Shown: positions 30,182-38,217 of the stretch, piece after piece
Position numbering within the stretch: the stretch's first letter is position 1
Layout of the letters: each line of letters opens with the position of its first letter
Origin: Saprospiraceae bacterium
GTDB lineage: Bacteria; Bacteroidota; Bacteroidia; Chitinophagales; Saprospiraceae
DNA length: 64,000 nucleotides
Reading direction: 5' to 3'
Assembly: GCA_020627705.1 (NCBI GenBank)
Contig: JAHDGJ010000007.1
Coordinates: forward strand, 1-64,000
Program-made: the position numbers and the translations under genes
Notes under the pieces: generated by a model
Databases searched by the model: none
Told to the model about the DNA's origin: nothing
The model's input: the letters and a program-made list of their open reading frames with translations, nothing else

Positions 30182-30224
30182 AAAGAGGAGTTAACTTCAT
30201 AAGGAATTAACTCCTCTTTTTTTT
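30182..30224 (+). terminator. Strong rho-independent terminator whose T-run abuts the next start codon
   Basis: AAAGAGGAGTTAA pairs with TTAACTCCTCTTT around a small loop that also contains TTC/GAA pairing, followed by eight T. It ends the protease transcript. The T-run ends at 30224 and the ATG of the next gene is at 30225. Confidence 0.88.
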
Positions 30225-31379
30225 ATGAAAAGATATATCGGATTAGCTCTTCTACTTGTACTTAATTTACCTGTTCATTCTGCTCATATTGCTTCGGCAA
30301 GTATGAGCTACTCTTGCTTAGGAAATGAAGAATATCAGTTTGAATTGGTCATGTATAGAGACTGTTTCGGAGCTGGAGCGCAGTTTGATCAATTTATTGA
30401 AATAGGTGTATATAATGAGGGATTATTTGTCGATGCATTAGAAGTCCCTTTGACATTATTTGAAAGCGTGCAAGTTGAATCTTACGAAGACTGCAACATT
30501 GATGTCAATCAATATTGTCTAGAAAAAGCAAGCTATCAATTTACTCTAACGCTTCCCATTTCGCTAAATGCGTACACCGTGCATTATTCTCGATGTTGTT
30601 GGTCAGCGACGATAGCTAACATCGTAGACCCCACAAATACTGGGATAACTGTTCTTTCTGAGATTAGCCCGAAGGCACAAGAAGTCTGCAACACTGTGGC
30701 TCCCTTTAATATGATTTTGTCCAATCCCGTTTGTACTGGAGTACCTGTAGAATTTACCTTACCACTTTTTGATTCAGAAGGCGATAGTTTGGTTTATACC
30801 ACTTGCTTTCCATATAAAGGAGGTGGAACTGTCGGAAGCAATGGGCAAGGCGATCCTACTTCTTGTTTGGGCATTATCCCTGACCCGGCACTTTGTCCTC
30901 CCACTTTTGAAGAAATTGACATTTTACCACCCTTTACTGCGGACAATCCTTTTCCTACCCTTGACGGCTTTCATATTGACAATGATCTAGGAACGGTACA
31001 ATTTACCCCAACGGTACAAGGAAGATTTCTATTTGGATTATGCGTAGAAGAATATCGCAATGGAGAATTTCTAGGTTCTCAAACAGTGAATCTTTCCTCC
31101 TGGGACCTGTTAACCTCTTCAACAAAAGATGTATCAAATGCCGTTCATTGGAATATAGTTTCGAGCACTCCAGATGCTTTAATCCTAAAAAGTTCTTTAG
31201 ACAATACTTATGACACCAATGTCGTCCTTTACAACGTTGAAGGAATGGAAATCAGTAAAAGTAATCTAACTATAAACCATGGAATTATTGACATTAGTAT
31301 TTTACCCCATGGGTTATATTTCGTTGAGATCCAAAACGAAAAAGGTAGACAAACTCTAAAATTTGTTAAGAGCAAATAA
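30225..31379 (+). CDS. T9SS type A cargo protein with Cys-rich N-terminal module
   Basis: 384 residues with a signal peptide ending around PVHSA (residue 20). The mature N-terminus (IASASMSYSCLGNEEYQFEL, VMYRDC) resembles the opening module of many Bacteroidota gliding-associated and PKD-type surface proteins. Later segments (LFDSEGDSLVYTTC, LGTVQFTPTVQGRFLFGLCVEEYR) belong to the same beta-rich unit, with paired cysteines. Residues from about 310 form a type A T9SS sorting domain (NVVLYNVEGMEI, GLYFVEI, LKFVKSK). No enzyme motif was seen; an adhesin or structural role is likely. The signal peptide fixes the start at 30225, directly after the terminator T-run, leaving no ordinary leader. The frame continues past the TAA into the transporter gene. 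Confidence 0.85.
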   Translation: MKRYIGLALLLVLNLPVHSAHIASASMSYSCLGNEEYQFELVMYRDCFGAGAQFDQFIEIGVYNEGLFVDALEVPLTLFESVQVESYEDCNIDVNQYCLEKASYQFTLTLPISLNAYTVHYSRCCWSATIANIVDPTNTGITVLSEISPKAQEVCNTVAPFNMILSNPVCTGVPVEFTLPLFDSEGDSLVYTTCFPYKGGGTVGSNGQGDPTSCLGIIPDPALCPPTFEEIDILPPFTADNPFPTLDGFHIDNDLGTVQFTPTVQGRFLFGLCVEEYRNGEFLGSQTVNLSSWDLLTSSTKDVSNAVHWNIVSSTPDALILKSSLDNTYDTNVVLYNVEGMEISKSNLTINHGIIDISILPHGLYFVEIQNEKGRQTLKFVKSK

Positions 31380-31385
31380 GTCATT

Positions 31386-32252
31386 ATCAAAAAAGAAGTA
31401 TCACCATTTTTAATTTTTTTTCTACTCGCCTTGATTTGGGGTTCTTCGTTTATCTTAATAAAAAAAGCGATTGTTTTTTTCGACCCCATCGAGATGGGCT
31501 GTCTACGTATCGCAGTTTCAGCACTATTATTAAGCCCTTACGTTTTTAAATCATGGGCAAACATTGATTGGCAGAATTGGAAAAACTACCTCCTTGTGGG
31601 CTTACTGGGTAGTGGCATTCCTTCCTTTTTATTTCCGATTGGGCAATCTGAGATCAGCAGCTCACTAGCGGGAGTCTTAAACAGTACAACACCAATTTTC
31701 ACTTTTCTCACAGGGATAGCACTTTTTAAGACTAAGTTTTACTGGGTTAAACTTATCGGAATTCTTTTGGGTATCGGGGGTACCCTCTTTTTAATTCTTG
31801 GGCATTCAAATACGGATGTTTCATCCAACCCTTTGTTTGCCTTATTTATAATTGCCGGAACACTATGTTATGGATTGAATGTGAATTGCGTTAAAGCCTT
31901 TTTCCAAAAAACAGATCCATTACAACTCAGTGCGGTATCGTTTTCTATGATAGGTTTGCCGGCAGTATTGTATCTATTTTTTAAAAGTGAATTACCGGCA
32001 CAAGTGGAATCCCAATTCCTTATTTCGCTGGGATCAATCTTTTTTCTCTCGCTTTTTGGAACCGTGATCAGCACTATCTTATTTTTTCGACTCGTGCAAA
32101 AAACAAATGCAGTCATGGCATCTTCTGTTGCCTACCTCATACCCATTGTCGCAATTTTTTGGGGATACTTAGATGGAGAAGTTATTAACCTTATTCAATT
32201 TTTAGGTATGGGGCTTATTCTATTGGGCGTATACCTCATTCGAAAATCATAA
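31386..32252 (+). CDS. EamA/DMT-family transporter with a non-standard start codon
   Basis: About 288 residues with ten predicted membrane helices and the EamA duplication (PIEMGCLRIAVSALLLSP in the first half, PIVAIFWGYLDGE in the second). The first helix, FLIFFLLALIWGSSFILI, is complete only if translation begins upstream of the TTG at 31431. Between the TAA at 31377 and that TTG the frame has no ATG, GTG or TTG. The only plausible starts are ATT at 31383 or ATC at 31386 (giving MKKEVSPFL). I list the ATC form. Such carriers export metabolites such as amino acids; the substrate is unknown. Its stop abuts the stop of the convergent carbonic anhydrase-like gene with no gap. Confidence 0.85.
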   Translation: MKKEVSPFLIFFLLALIWGSSFILIKKAIVFFDPIEMGCLRIAVSALLLSPYVFKSWANIDWQNWKNYLLVGLLGSGIPSFLFPIGQSEISSSLAGVLNSTTPIFTFLTGIALFKTKFYWVKLIGILLGIGGTLFLILGHSNTDVSSNPLFALFIIAGTLCYGLNVNCVKAFFQKTDPLQLSAVSFSMIGLPAVLYLFFKSELPAQVESQFLISLGSIFFLSLFGTVISTILFFRLVQKTNAVMASSVAYLIPIVAIFWGYLDGEVINLIQFLGMGLILLGVYLIRKS

Positions 32253-32762
32253 TCACTTATAATACTTCGAGTATTCAATATAAGCTTTTGATGTCCCCTC
32301 AATATACATTTGGATATATTCTGTACTAATCTGTTTAATTGGTTTGGCAGGAGTTCCGGCATACAACCAACCTGATTTGAGGTGTTTGTTTGAGGTGACT
32401 ACAGCACCAGCAGCTACAATTACATTGGACTCAATAATGGTGCCATCCAAAACAATAGCTCCCATCCCAATGAGTACATTGTCCTGTATTTGGCATCCAT
32501 GAATAATCGCTCGATGCCCCACGGAAACATTGTCTCCTATTCGCGTGTCTCCTCGTCCAGTCGTACCATGGACCATGCATTGATCTTGGATGTTAACATT
32601 TTGACCAATTCTAATTTTATTACAATCTCCTCGTATAACGGTATTAAACCAGATGCTAGATTTTGCTCCGATTTGTACATCTCCAGTTAAGACCACATTT
32701 TCGGCGATAAAGCAAGAGTCATCAAACACTGGAGTAAATCCTTTAACCGTTTTGATTATCAT
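32253..32762 (-). CDS. Gamma-carbonic anhydrase family hexapeptide-repeat protein
   Basis: 169 residues forming a left-handed beta helix: repeated [IV]-G-x-x hexapeptides such as GDVQIGAKSSIW, IRIGQNVNI, TRIGDNVSVGH and NVLIGMGAIV. Motifs RGDCNKIRIG, VHGTTGRGDTRIG and HRAIIHGC include the three histidines that bind metal in gamma-class carbonic anhydrase relatives (YrdA/PaaY type). The length is normal. Activity as a carbonic anhydrase cannot be claimed from sequence, since many YrdA-like members are inactive or unassigned. The start overlaps the end of the upstream TraB/GumN gene by 4 bases, which suggests translational coupling. Confidence 0.92.
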   Translation of the reverse strand: MIIKTVKGFTPVFDDSCFIAENVVLTGDVQIGAKSSIWFNTVIRGDCNKIRIGQNVNIQDQCMVHGTTGRGDTRIGDNVSVGHRAIIHGCQIQDNVLIGMGAIVLDGTIIESNVIVAAGAVVTSNKHLKSGWLYAGTPAKPIKQISTEYIQMYIEGTSKAYIEYSKYYK

Positions 32763-33706
32763 TTCCCTTGATCCATACTTAAAGGAGTTACAGTATAACC
32801 TTCCTTTCTTAAAAGATTAATGACTCCCAATTTTCCTCCTAGATGGCCTGCTCCTACAGCAAAAAAGCTCACCTTTTCATTCATTTTGGCTTTCATGAGA
32901 GGGATCCAGTTCTTATTACGCCCAGCCACCAAAATATCTTCGTATTCGCTCATTCCACTATCTTCATCTACGATCATTTCAACCATAGCATCAATGTCTT
33001 GAGATTTATACATATTGATCATTTCTTCAAATTGTGCGCCTCCAACTTCTGCCGTCTTGATAGATTCGATAAGCATCTTAGCCTGATCTTCATAGGGGAT
33101 TTTGTCAAATATGCTCATTTGGAACTCTATTGTTTCTAATCCAGAAACTGGTTTTTTTGACTTTGAAGCCATTTCAAAAAACTCAAATTCGTAAGACTTC
33201 ATTGACCCAGATTGAAGACCTGCTGGATCGATATCTCCAGAAGCAAAAACACTAAGAAACATTGGCTTCATTCTTTCAAAAAAGAAAATAGGCAAACCCA
33301 TTTTTTCGAAATGCTTCTCTACGAAAGTATAATCCTCTGCACTCATTAAATCTTTTAAAGTCTTATTATCATCCATGAATATTTCGTCCAATAATCCCAT
33401 TTGTTTGGTCATATCAGTCATATCATTCATGTCAATCTCAAAAATCATCTCTTCTGCCTTTTCGATGGCTCCAAGTGTACCCTTTGGAATAAAGTAATCA
33501 TCAGCACTGATGATATGAATAGTACCATATACAAAGGAACTTTGCGCCAACCCATTTCCACTTACTTCCCACAACAAGGACTTTTCGTTTTTCACATTTA
33601 GCTCATGCTCTACTTTTTGCTCGGCAACGGTTGATTTGGAGCTTTTGCATGAAAACAAAACACTTGACAACAAAAACGCTAAACAGAATATTTTAATAAA
33701 TCGCAT
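32759..33706 (-). CDS. TraB/GumN family lipoprotein
   Basis: 315 residues from the ATG at 33706; a longer frame to 33766 adds 20 residues that overlap the upstream gene and precede a clear lipoprotein signal (LLSSVLFSC). The mature protein has the TraB/GumN (PF01963) features: GTIHIISADDYFIP near the start with its GT-x-H motif, long acidic helices, EFEFFEMASKSKKPVSGLE in the middle, and SFFAVGAGHLGGKLGVINLLRKEGY at the end with the conserved GAGHL. The family resembles the Tiki metalloproteases of animals, and bacterial members may be peptidases; that is not tested here. Probably periplasmic, lipid-anchored. Confidence 0.92.
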   Translation of the reverse strand: MRFIKIFCLAFLLSSVLFSCKSSKSTVAEQKVEHELNVKNEKSLLWEVSGNGLAQSSFVYGTIHIISADDYFIPKGTLGAIEKAEEMIFEIDMNDMTDMTKQMGLLDEIFMDDNKTLKDLMSAEDYTFVEKHFEKMGLPIFFFERMKPMFLSVFASGDIDPAGLQSGSMKSYEFEFFEMASKSKKPVSGLETIEFQMSIFDKIPYEDQAKMLIESIKTAEVGGAQFEEMINMYKSQDIDAMVEMIVDEDSGMSEYEDILVAGRNKNWIPLMKAKMNEKVSFFAVGAGHLGGKLGVINLLRKEGYTVTPLSMDQGK

Positions 33707-33707
33707 C

Positions 33708-34448
33708 TTATATTTTTCTTTTAGAATAAATCGTATGTAGTACAATTCCGGCAGCAACAGAAACATTCAAAGAATCCATTTGTTCGGACTGTTCAATTTT
33801 AAAAAGTTCGTCAGCATAATCTTCCGTAGACAGGCTCACTCCTCGATGTTCGGAACCTAAAACGAAAGCAATAGGCCCACTGGTATCAAGCGTTGACAAC
33901 CCTTGTGTAGCTTTTAAACTGCTTACTAGTATTCGAACACTATTCTCGGCCAATAAATTCAAACAATTAGAAAGATTATCCTCTTTGCAAACAGTTAACT
34001 TCAAAAGAGCACCGGCTGAAGTTTTAACTGCAACATCATTGATAGGTGCATTGCCCCTAGTAAAAGTTATTAATGCGTCGACGTCAAAAGCAAGAGCAGA
34101 TCGCGCTACAGCACCCATATTTCTTACATCCTCTACCCCGTCCAACAATAGAAATACAGGATCTGGTTTTTGCTTCAAAATGTGAGGCAAAAAATCAATA
34201 AGCTTCTTGTATCTGATCGGTGAGATATAGGCTACCACGCCCTGATGATTTTCTTGGGAAGTCAATGAATCCAATTTGACTTGAGGAACGCGCTTTAAGG
34301 GGATTGACTTCGCTTGACAAAGCTTTCTAAGTTCTATCTCAGTTTCACCTGTTAAACTTTGCAAAATCAATACTTTCTCAATTGATTTCCCATCCTTTAG
34401 ACCGTCAACAACGGGCCTTCTTCCATAAATTATTTGTGCTTCTTTGAT
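33708..34448 (-). CDS. RlmB-like TrmH/SpoU-family 23S rRNA 2'-O-methyltransferase
   Basis: About 246 residues. The C-terminal SPOUT domain is clear: LLDGVEDVRNMGAVARSALAFDVDAL (motif 1), then AFVLGSEHRGVS (motif 2) and MDSLNVSVAAGIVLH (motif 3), which bind S-adenosylmethionine through a knot. The N-terminal substrate domain begins IIYGRRPVVDGL, typical of RlmB relatives that methylate G2251 of 23S rRNA or related sites. A TTG at 34370 is the first standard start but cuts off this domain. The frame continues upstream to a TAG near 34494 without ATG, GTG or TTG. I propose ATC at 34448 (MKEAQIIYGRRP); ATA or ATT four or five codons later are alternatives. The family is sure; the start is not. 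Confidence 0.88.
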   Translation of the reverse strand: MKEAQIIYGRRPVVDGLKDGKSIEKVLILQSLTGETEIELRKLCQAKSIPLKRVPQVKLDSLTSQENHQGVVAYISPIRYKKLIDFLPHILKQKPDPVFLLLDGVEDVRNMGAVARSALAFDVDALITFTRGNAPINDVAVKTSAGALLKLTVCKEDNLSNCLNLLAENSVRILVSSLKATQGLSTLDTSGPIAFVLGSEHRGVSLSTEDYADELFKIEQSEQMDSLNVSVAAGIVLHTIYSKRKI

Positions 34449-34477
34449 TGCATTAAGATTTAACGAATATGTCCTAC

Positions 34478-34523
34478 AAACACTTCTACTGAACTATAAA
34501 CTTAAATGAATTTTATAGTGTTT
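34478..34523. repeat. Imperfect inverted repeat between rlmB-like and M36 protease genes
   Basis: AAACACT (34478) and CTATAAA (34494) on the left pair with the continuous TTTATAGTGTTT (34512-34523) on the right. It spans the ATG at 34506, which argues that the protease begins at the later ATG. It could be an operator between divergent genes or chance. Confidence 0.3.
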
Positions 34524-34568
34524 GTCGTATCTTGTAGCTCTTATTTCATGAATAAAATAAAGCCAGTA

Positions 34569-37500
34569 ATGCAATTAAAATCAATACTATCGGCAATATT
34601 GCTTTTCTTTTTTTGTTTTGCTTATTCCCAGAAACAAAATTCGATTGATCTTGCTTTGAGGGCCTTAGAACAACACGTAGAAGCGGACCTGCTTTCCAAT
34701 AAAGACATCGAAAATCCTTTGGTTTCTGATTTGTACACATCGGTGCATAATGGCGTGACTCATGTATATTTAAATCAAACCATAGATGGAATTTCAATCA
34801 ACAATGCAATCACTGCCATATCGATTAAAAATGGCAAAGTACTGCACGCACCCAATCATTTTATAAAAGATGCAAGAAAGCTTGTTAGAACCAATAAAGC
34901 CAAGCTTGATGCAGAATCTGCCATTTTCTCAGCTTTAAAAGAAATGGAGATTTCTACAAAACTTAAAACGCTAACAGTTAAGGAGCGAAGAAATGAAAAC
35001 AATATTATTTTTTCTCAACCGGACTTCAGCGATAGTGATGTTACTTCAAATCTGGTGTATCAATTAAATGAAAACAATCAATTAATCTTAGCCTGGGACT
35101 TCACCATTGACATGAAATCCAATTCGGATTATTGGAGTGTGCGCGTTGATGCTCAAACTGGCAAAATCATCAACAAACATAACTATACCATTTATTGCTC
35201 TCACGACCATGGAGGACTTAAAAATCAAAATCATTCCTGCGGCGCACACGAGATCGTCAAGCACAAATACTCTTTTAAATCAACTGAAAGTGCTATAGCA
35301 ATGGCAGACGCCACCTATAATGTTTTTGAATTACCAACAGAAAGCCCTTTGTATGGCGTACAAACTTTGGTCGAAGATCCGCAACTTATTATTCCCGGGG
35401 CCTCACCACTAGGATGGCATCAAACTCCAACGAATAGCTATACTATTACTCGAGGAAATAATGTTTGGGCTTATACGGATAAAGATTTTAATAATATTTC
35501 GGATGGTGATGAACCAGATGGAGGGAGTAATTTGGTTTTTAATTATCCTTATAATCCCAATGCAGAGCCAGATCAAATGAACGATCTAACGCATGTCAAT
35601 TTGTTTTATGTGTCAAATCTTTTTCATGACATTGCTTATGCTCTTGGCTTTAATGAAGTAGCTGGCAATTTTCAACAAAGCAATTTTGGACTTGGGGGCG
35701 CAGAAGGCGATTACATAGCGGCCGAAGGCCAAGATGGCTTCGATACAAACAATGCAAATTTTTCTGTCGTCCCTGATGGTGAAATCGGTAGATTACAAAT
35801 GTTCCTCTGGGAAAACGAAAGTGGCTTGCTAAAAGTGACTTCGCCTTCTCAACTGGAAGGATTTTATGATGCGGGCGTTGCTTTCTTTGGACCAAATGTA
35901 GTGACTCAAAATGTAAACGTGATTGGACAATGCGTGGCCGCCTTCGATGGCAATGATACTGGTGGAGGATCTGAAACGGATGGTTGTTCGTCCATTCTTA
36001 ATGATATTGATGGTAAAATTGCACTTATCGACAGAGGCTTCTGTGACTTTAGTGAAAAAGCGTACAATGCTCAAGAAGCAGGGGCAATTGCCGTCTTAGT
36101 ATGCAATATTCCTGGAGCGAGTACTGCCGGAGATGATGGAAATGAACCTTTCGATATGGGCGCAGGAATTTCGTCCAACTTGGTAACTATTCCTTCTCTT
36201 GGTGTAGGCAAAAGTACTTGCGATGCCATCAAACTATCTCTTTCGGCAGAGATCCCTGTTGAGGTACATATTGCAAACCACGAAATTGAAGGCCCCGAAC
36301 TTTTGGATGGAGACTTTGACAATGGCATTATTGTACATGAGCTGGCACATGGCATTTCTATACGACTAACTGGTGGCCCTGGCAGCGCTAACTGCTTGGG
36401 TAATGCAGAGCAAATGGGTGAAGGATGGAGTGACTTTTTTACGCTTATTATGACTGCACAAAACGGCGATCAAGGTGCTGATCCAAGAGGCATAGGAAAT
36501 TTTGCAGATGGCCAAACTGCAAATGGCAAGGGAATTAGAAACTATCCTTACAGTACGGATATGGATATAAACCCACAAACCTATGATGACATAAAAAATA
36601 AAATAATTGATGGTGCTCCTTGGGTACACGGAATTGGTGAAGTTTGGGGTGCAATGATTTGGGATTTGTACTGGGCATTTGTGGACATATATGGCTGGGA
36701 TGGCGATTGGAACAATAAAGAATCTGGAAATTATAAAGCTGCCCTACTGGTCATGGATGGAATGAAGATTCAAGGATGTAGCCCAGGTTTTGTGGATGGT
36801 AGAGATGCGATTTTAGCAGCTGATGTAGCAAATTTCAATGGCGAACATCAATGTTTGATTTGGGAGGTTTTCGCACGAAGAGGTTTGGGCTATTTTGCAC
36901 AACAAGGATCTGCAAATTCGCAAACTGATGGAGTAGAAAATTTTGAAATTCTTCCTACCTGCATTCAAGAATTGAAAATTATAAAGGGAATGACAAAGTT
37001 GATTGCAGCTGGGGACAACGTGGAAGTAAAGTTGACAGTAACGAACCATATTCCAAGTACCGTTACAAACGTCGTGGTTACAGATGAGTTGCCCGCTGGC
37101 CTCCAATATATCGATGGTACTGCAAGTACTGCTGCAAATGTGGTGGGTGACATGATAAGTTTTGAACTTGGAGACATGGCCTACGAGGATGAAATCATAA
37201 TCTCTTATTCCGCGAAATCAGATCCTACGAATAAGTCGAGTTCAATCAAGTTTTTTGATATGGAAGACCTCTCAGCAGCCAGCTCGTATTTTGAAAGAGA
37301 AGCCATTTCTGAAACTGTAAATTTTTGGAATATCGTTTCTTCTGATTCGTACAGTCCTATACACAGTTGGTTTGTCGAAAGTTCGGATGAATACTCCGAT
37401 CAAACCGTCAAATCGAAACCATTTACGGTGTCCGGAGCAAAGCCAACATTGAAATTTTGGCACAAATGGAATACGCAAACAGGCGTAGATGGGGGCCTTG

Positions 37501-38147
37501 TAGAAATAAGCACAAATGGAGATGATTGGACCATATTGGATGAAGAGTTTTTTGAGAATGGTTATTCTTCAGAGTTGGGATATGTGACCTTAGGAATTCC
37601 TAACCTATCCGCATTCTCTGGACAACAAACAGAATGGATCGCAAGTTTTGCAGATCTCTCAAACTACATGGGGCAAGAAGTACAGATAAGATTTAGATAT
37701 GCTTGCGACAATGACATCATCCCTTCGGGCGTAACTGGTTGGTTTTTTGACAATTTTGAAATTATGAATTTGGTCTCATACGAAGGGGCTGCTTGTGTGA
37801 CAGCAAATGAAGTTACAGAGCCAAGTTGCTCTGATGCCCAAGCTGCTTATGTGGAAAGCGAAGAAGTTTCGGCAGTAGTTGGCGTAGAGGAGGATCATTT
37901 TGGCTTCGCGATCTTTCCAAATCCAGCCAATCAACTAGTACATATCAATATTTCTTCTAAAACCGAAGAAAAAGCCTCCATAGGAATCTATTCTTTAGAT
38001 GGAAGGCAAGCAAGAACCATAACCAGAAAAATAAATGAGCAAGTTCAAACGATTACTTTTGATATCCAAGACCTTGCTTCAGGTATCTACCTAGTTAAGG
38101 TTGAAACGACGGATGGAGCGATTACAGAAAAGCTAATCATTAACTAA
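34569..38147 (+). CDS. Secreted fungalysin-type (M36) zinc metalloprotease with PA domain and T9SS tail
   Basis: 1192 residues. The ATG at 34569 (MQLKSILSAILLFFFCF) begins directly with the signal peptide, and an ATG 21 codons earlier is less likely. An FTP-type propeptide (about 50-210) is followed by the M36 catalytic domain. The zinc motif is VHELAHGIS (His590, Glu591, His594), with the third ligand expected in EQMGEGWSDFF. A protease-associated (PA) insert lies before it at about 450-560 (DGKIALIDRGFCDFSEKA, AGAIAVLV). After the catalytic domain come a DUF11-like beta module (about 810-900), a sandwich domain and a type A T9SS sorting domain (IFPNPANQLVHINI). It is exported and likely degrades extracellular protein. 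A bidirectional terminator follows. Confidence 0.95.
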   Translation: MQLKSILSAILLFFFCFAYSQKQNSIDLALRALEQHVEADLLSNKDIENPLVSDLYTSVHNGVTHVYLNQTIDGISINNAITAISIKNGKVLHAPNHFIKDARKLVRTNKAKLDAESAIFSALKEMEISTKLKTLTVKERRNENNIIFSQPDFSDSDVTSNLVYQLNENNQLILAWDFTIDMKSNSDYWSVRVDAQTGKIINKHNYTIYCSHDHGGLKNQNHSCGAHEIVKHKYSFKSTESAIAMADATYNVFELPTESPLYGVQTLVEDPQLIIPGASPLGWHQTPTNSYTITRGNNVWAYTDKDFNNISDGDEPDGGSNLVFNYPYNPNAEPDQMNDLTHVNLFYVSNLFHDIAYALGFNEVAGNFQQSNFGLGGAEGDYIAAEGQDGFDTNNANFSVVPDGEIGRLQMFLWENESGLLKVTSPSQLEGFYDAGVAFFGPNVVTQNVNVIGQCVAAFDGNDTGGGSETDGCSSILNDIDGKIALIDRGFCDFSEKAYNAQEAGAIAVLVCNIPGASTAGDDGNEPFDMGAGISSNLVTIPSLGVGKSTCDAIKLSLSAEIPVEVHIANHEIEGPELLDGDFDNGIIVHELAHGISIRLTGGPGSANCLGNAEQMGEGWSDFFTLIMTAQNGDQGADPRGIGNFADGQTANGKGIRNYPYSTDMDINPQTYDDIKNKIIDGAPWVHGIGEVWGAMIWDLYWAFVDIYGWDGDWNNKESGNYKAALLVMDGMKIQGCSPGFVDGRDAILAADVANFNGEHQCLIWEVFARRGLGYFAQQGSANSQTDGVENFEILPTCIQELKIIKGMTKLIAAGDNVEVKLTVTNHIPSTVTNVVVTDELPAGLQYIDGTASTAANVVGDMISFELGDMAYEDEIIISYSAKSDPTNKSSSIKFFDMEDLSAASSYFEREAISETVNFWNIVSSDSYSPIHSWFVESSDEYSDQTVKSKPFTVSGAKPTLKFWHKWNTQTGVDGGLVEISTNGDDWTILDEEFFENGYSSELGYVTLGIPNLSAFSGQQTEWIASFADLSNYMGQEVQIRFRYACDNDIIPSGVTGWFFDNFEIMNLVSYEGAACVTANEVTEPSCSDAQAAYVESEEVSAVVGVEEDHFGFAIFPNPANQLVHINISSKTEEKASIGIYSLDGRQARTITRKINEQVQTITFDIQDLASGIYLVKVETTDGAITEKLIIN

Positions 38148-38165
38148 ACGGCTCCTTAGCTGACA

Positions 38166-38197
38166 AAAAAAGGGAATCAAATGGATTCCCTTTTTTT
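38166..38197. terminator. Bidirectional rho-independent terminator
   Basis: AAAAAAAGGGAATC and GATTCCCTTTTTTT form a near-perfect hairpin with a 5-base loop. It has a T-run on both strands and lies between the convergent M36 protease and coiled-coil genes, so it can end both transcripts. Confidence 0.88.
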
Positions 38198-38217
38198 ATG
38201 CTTCGATGTGGTACATT

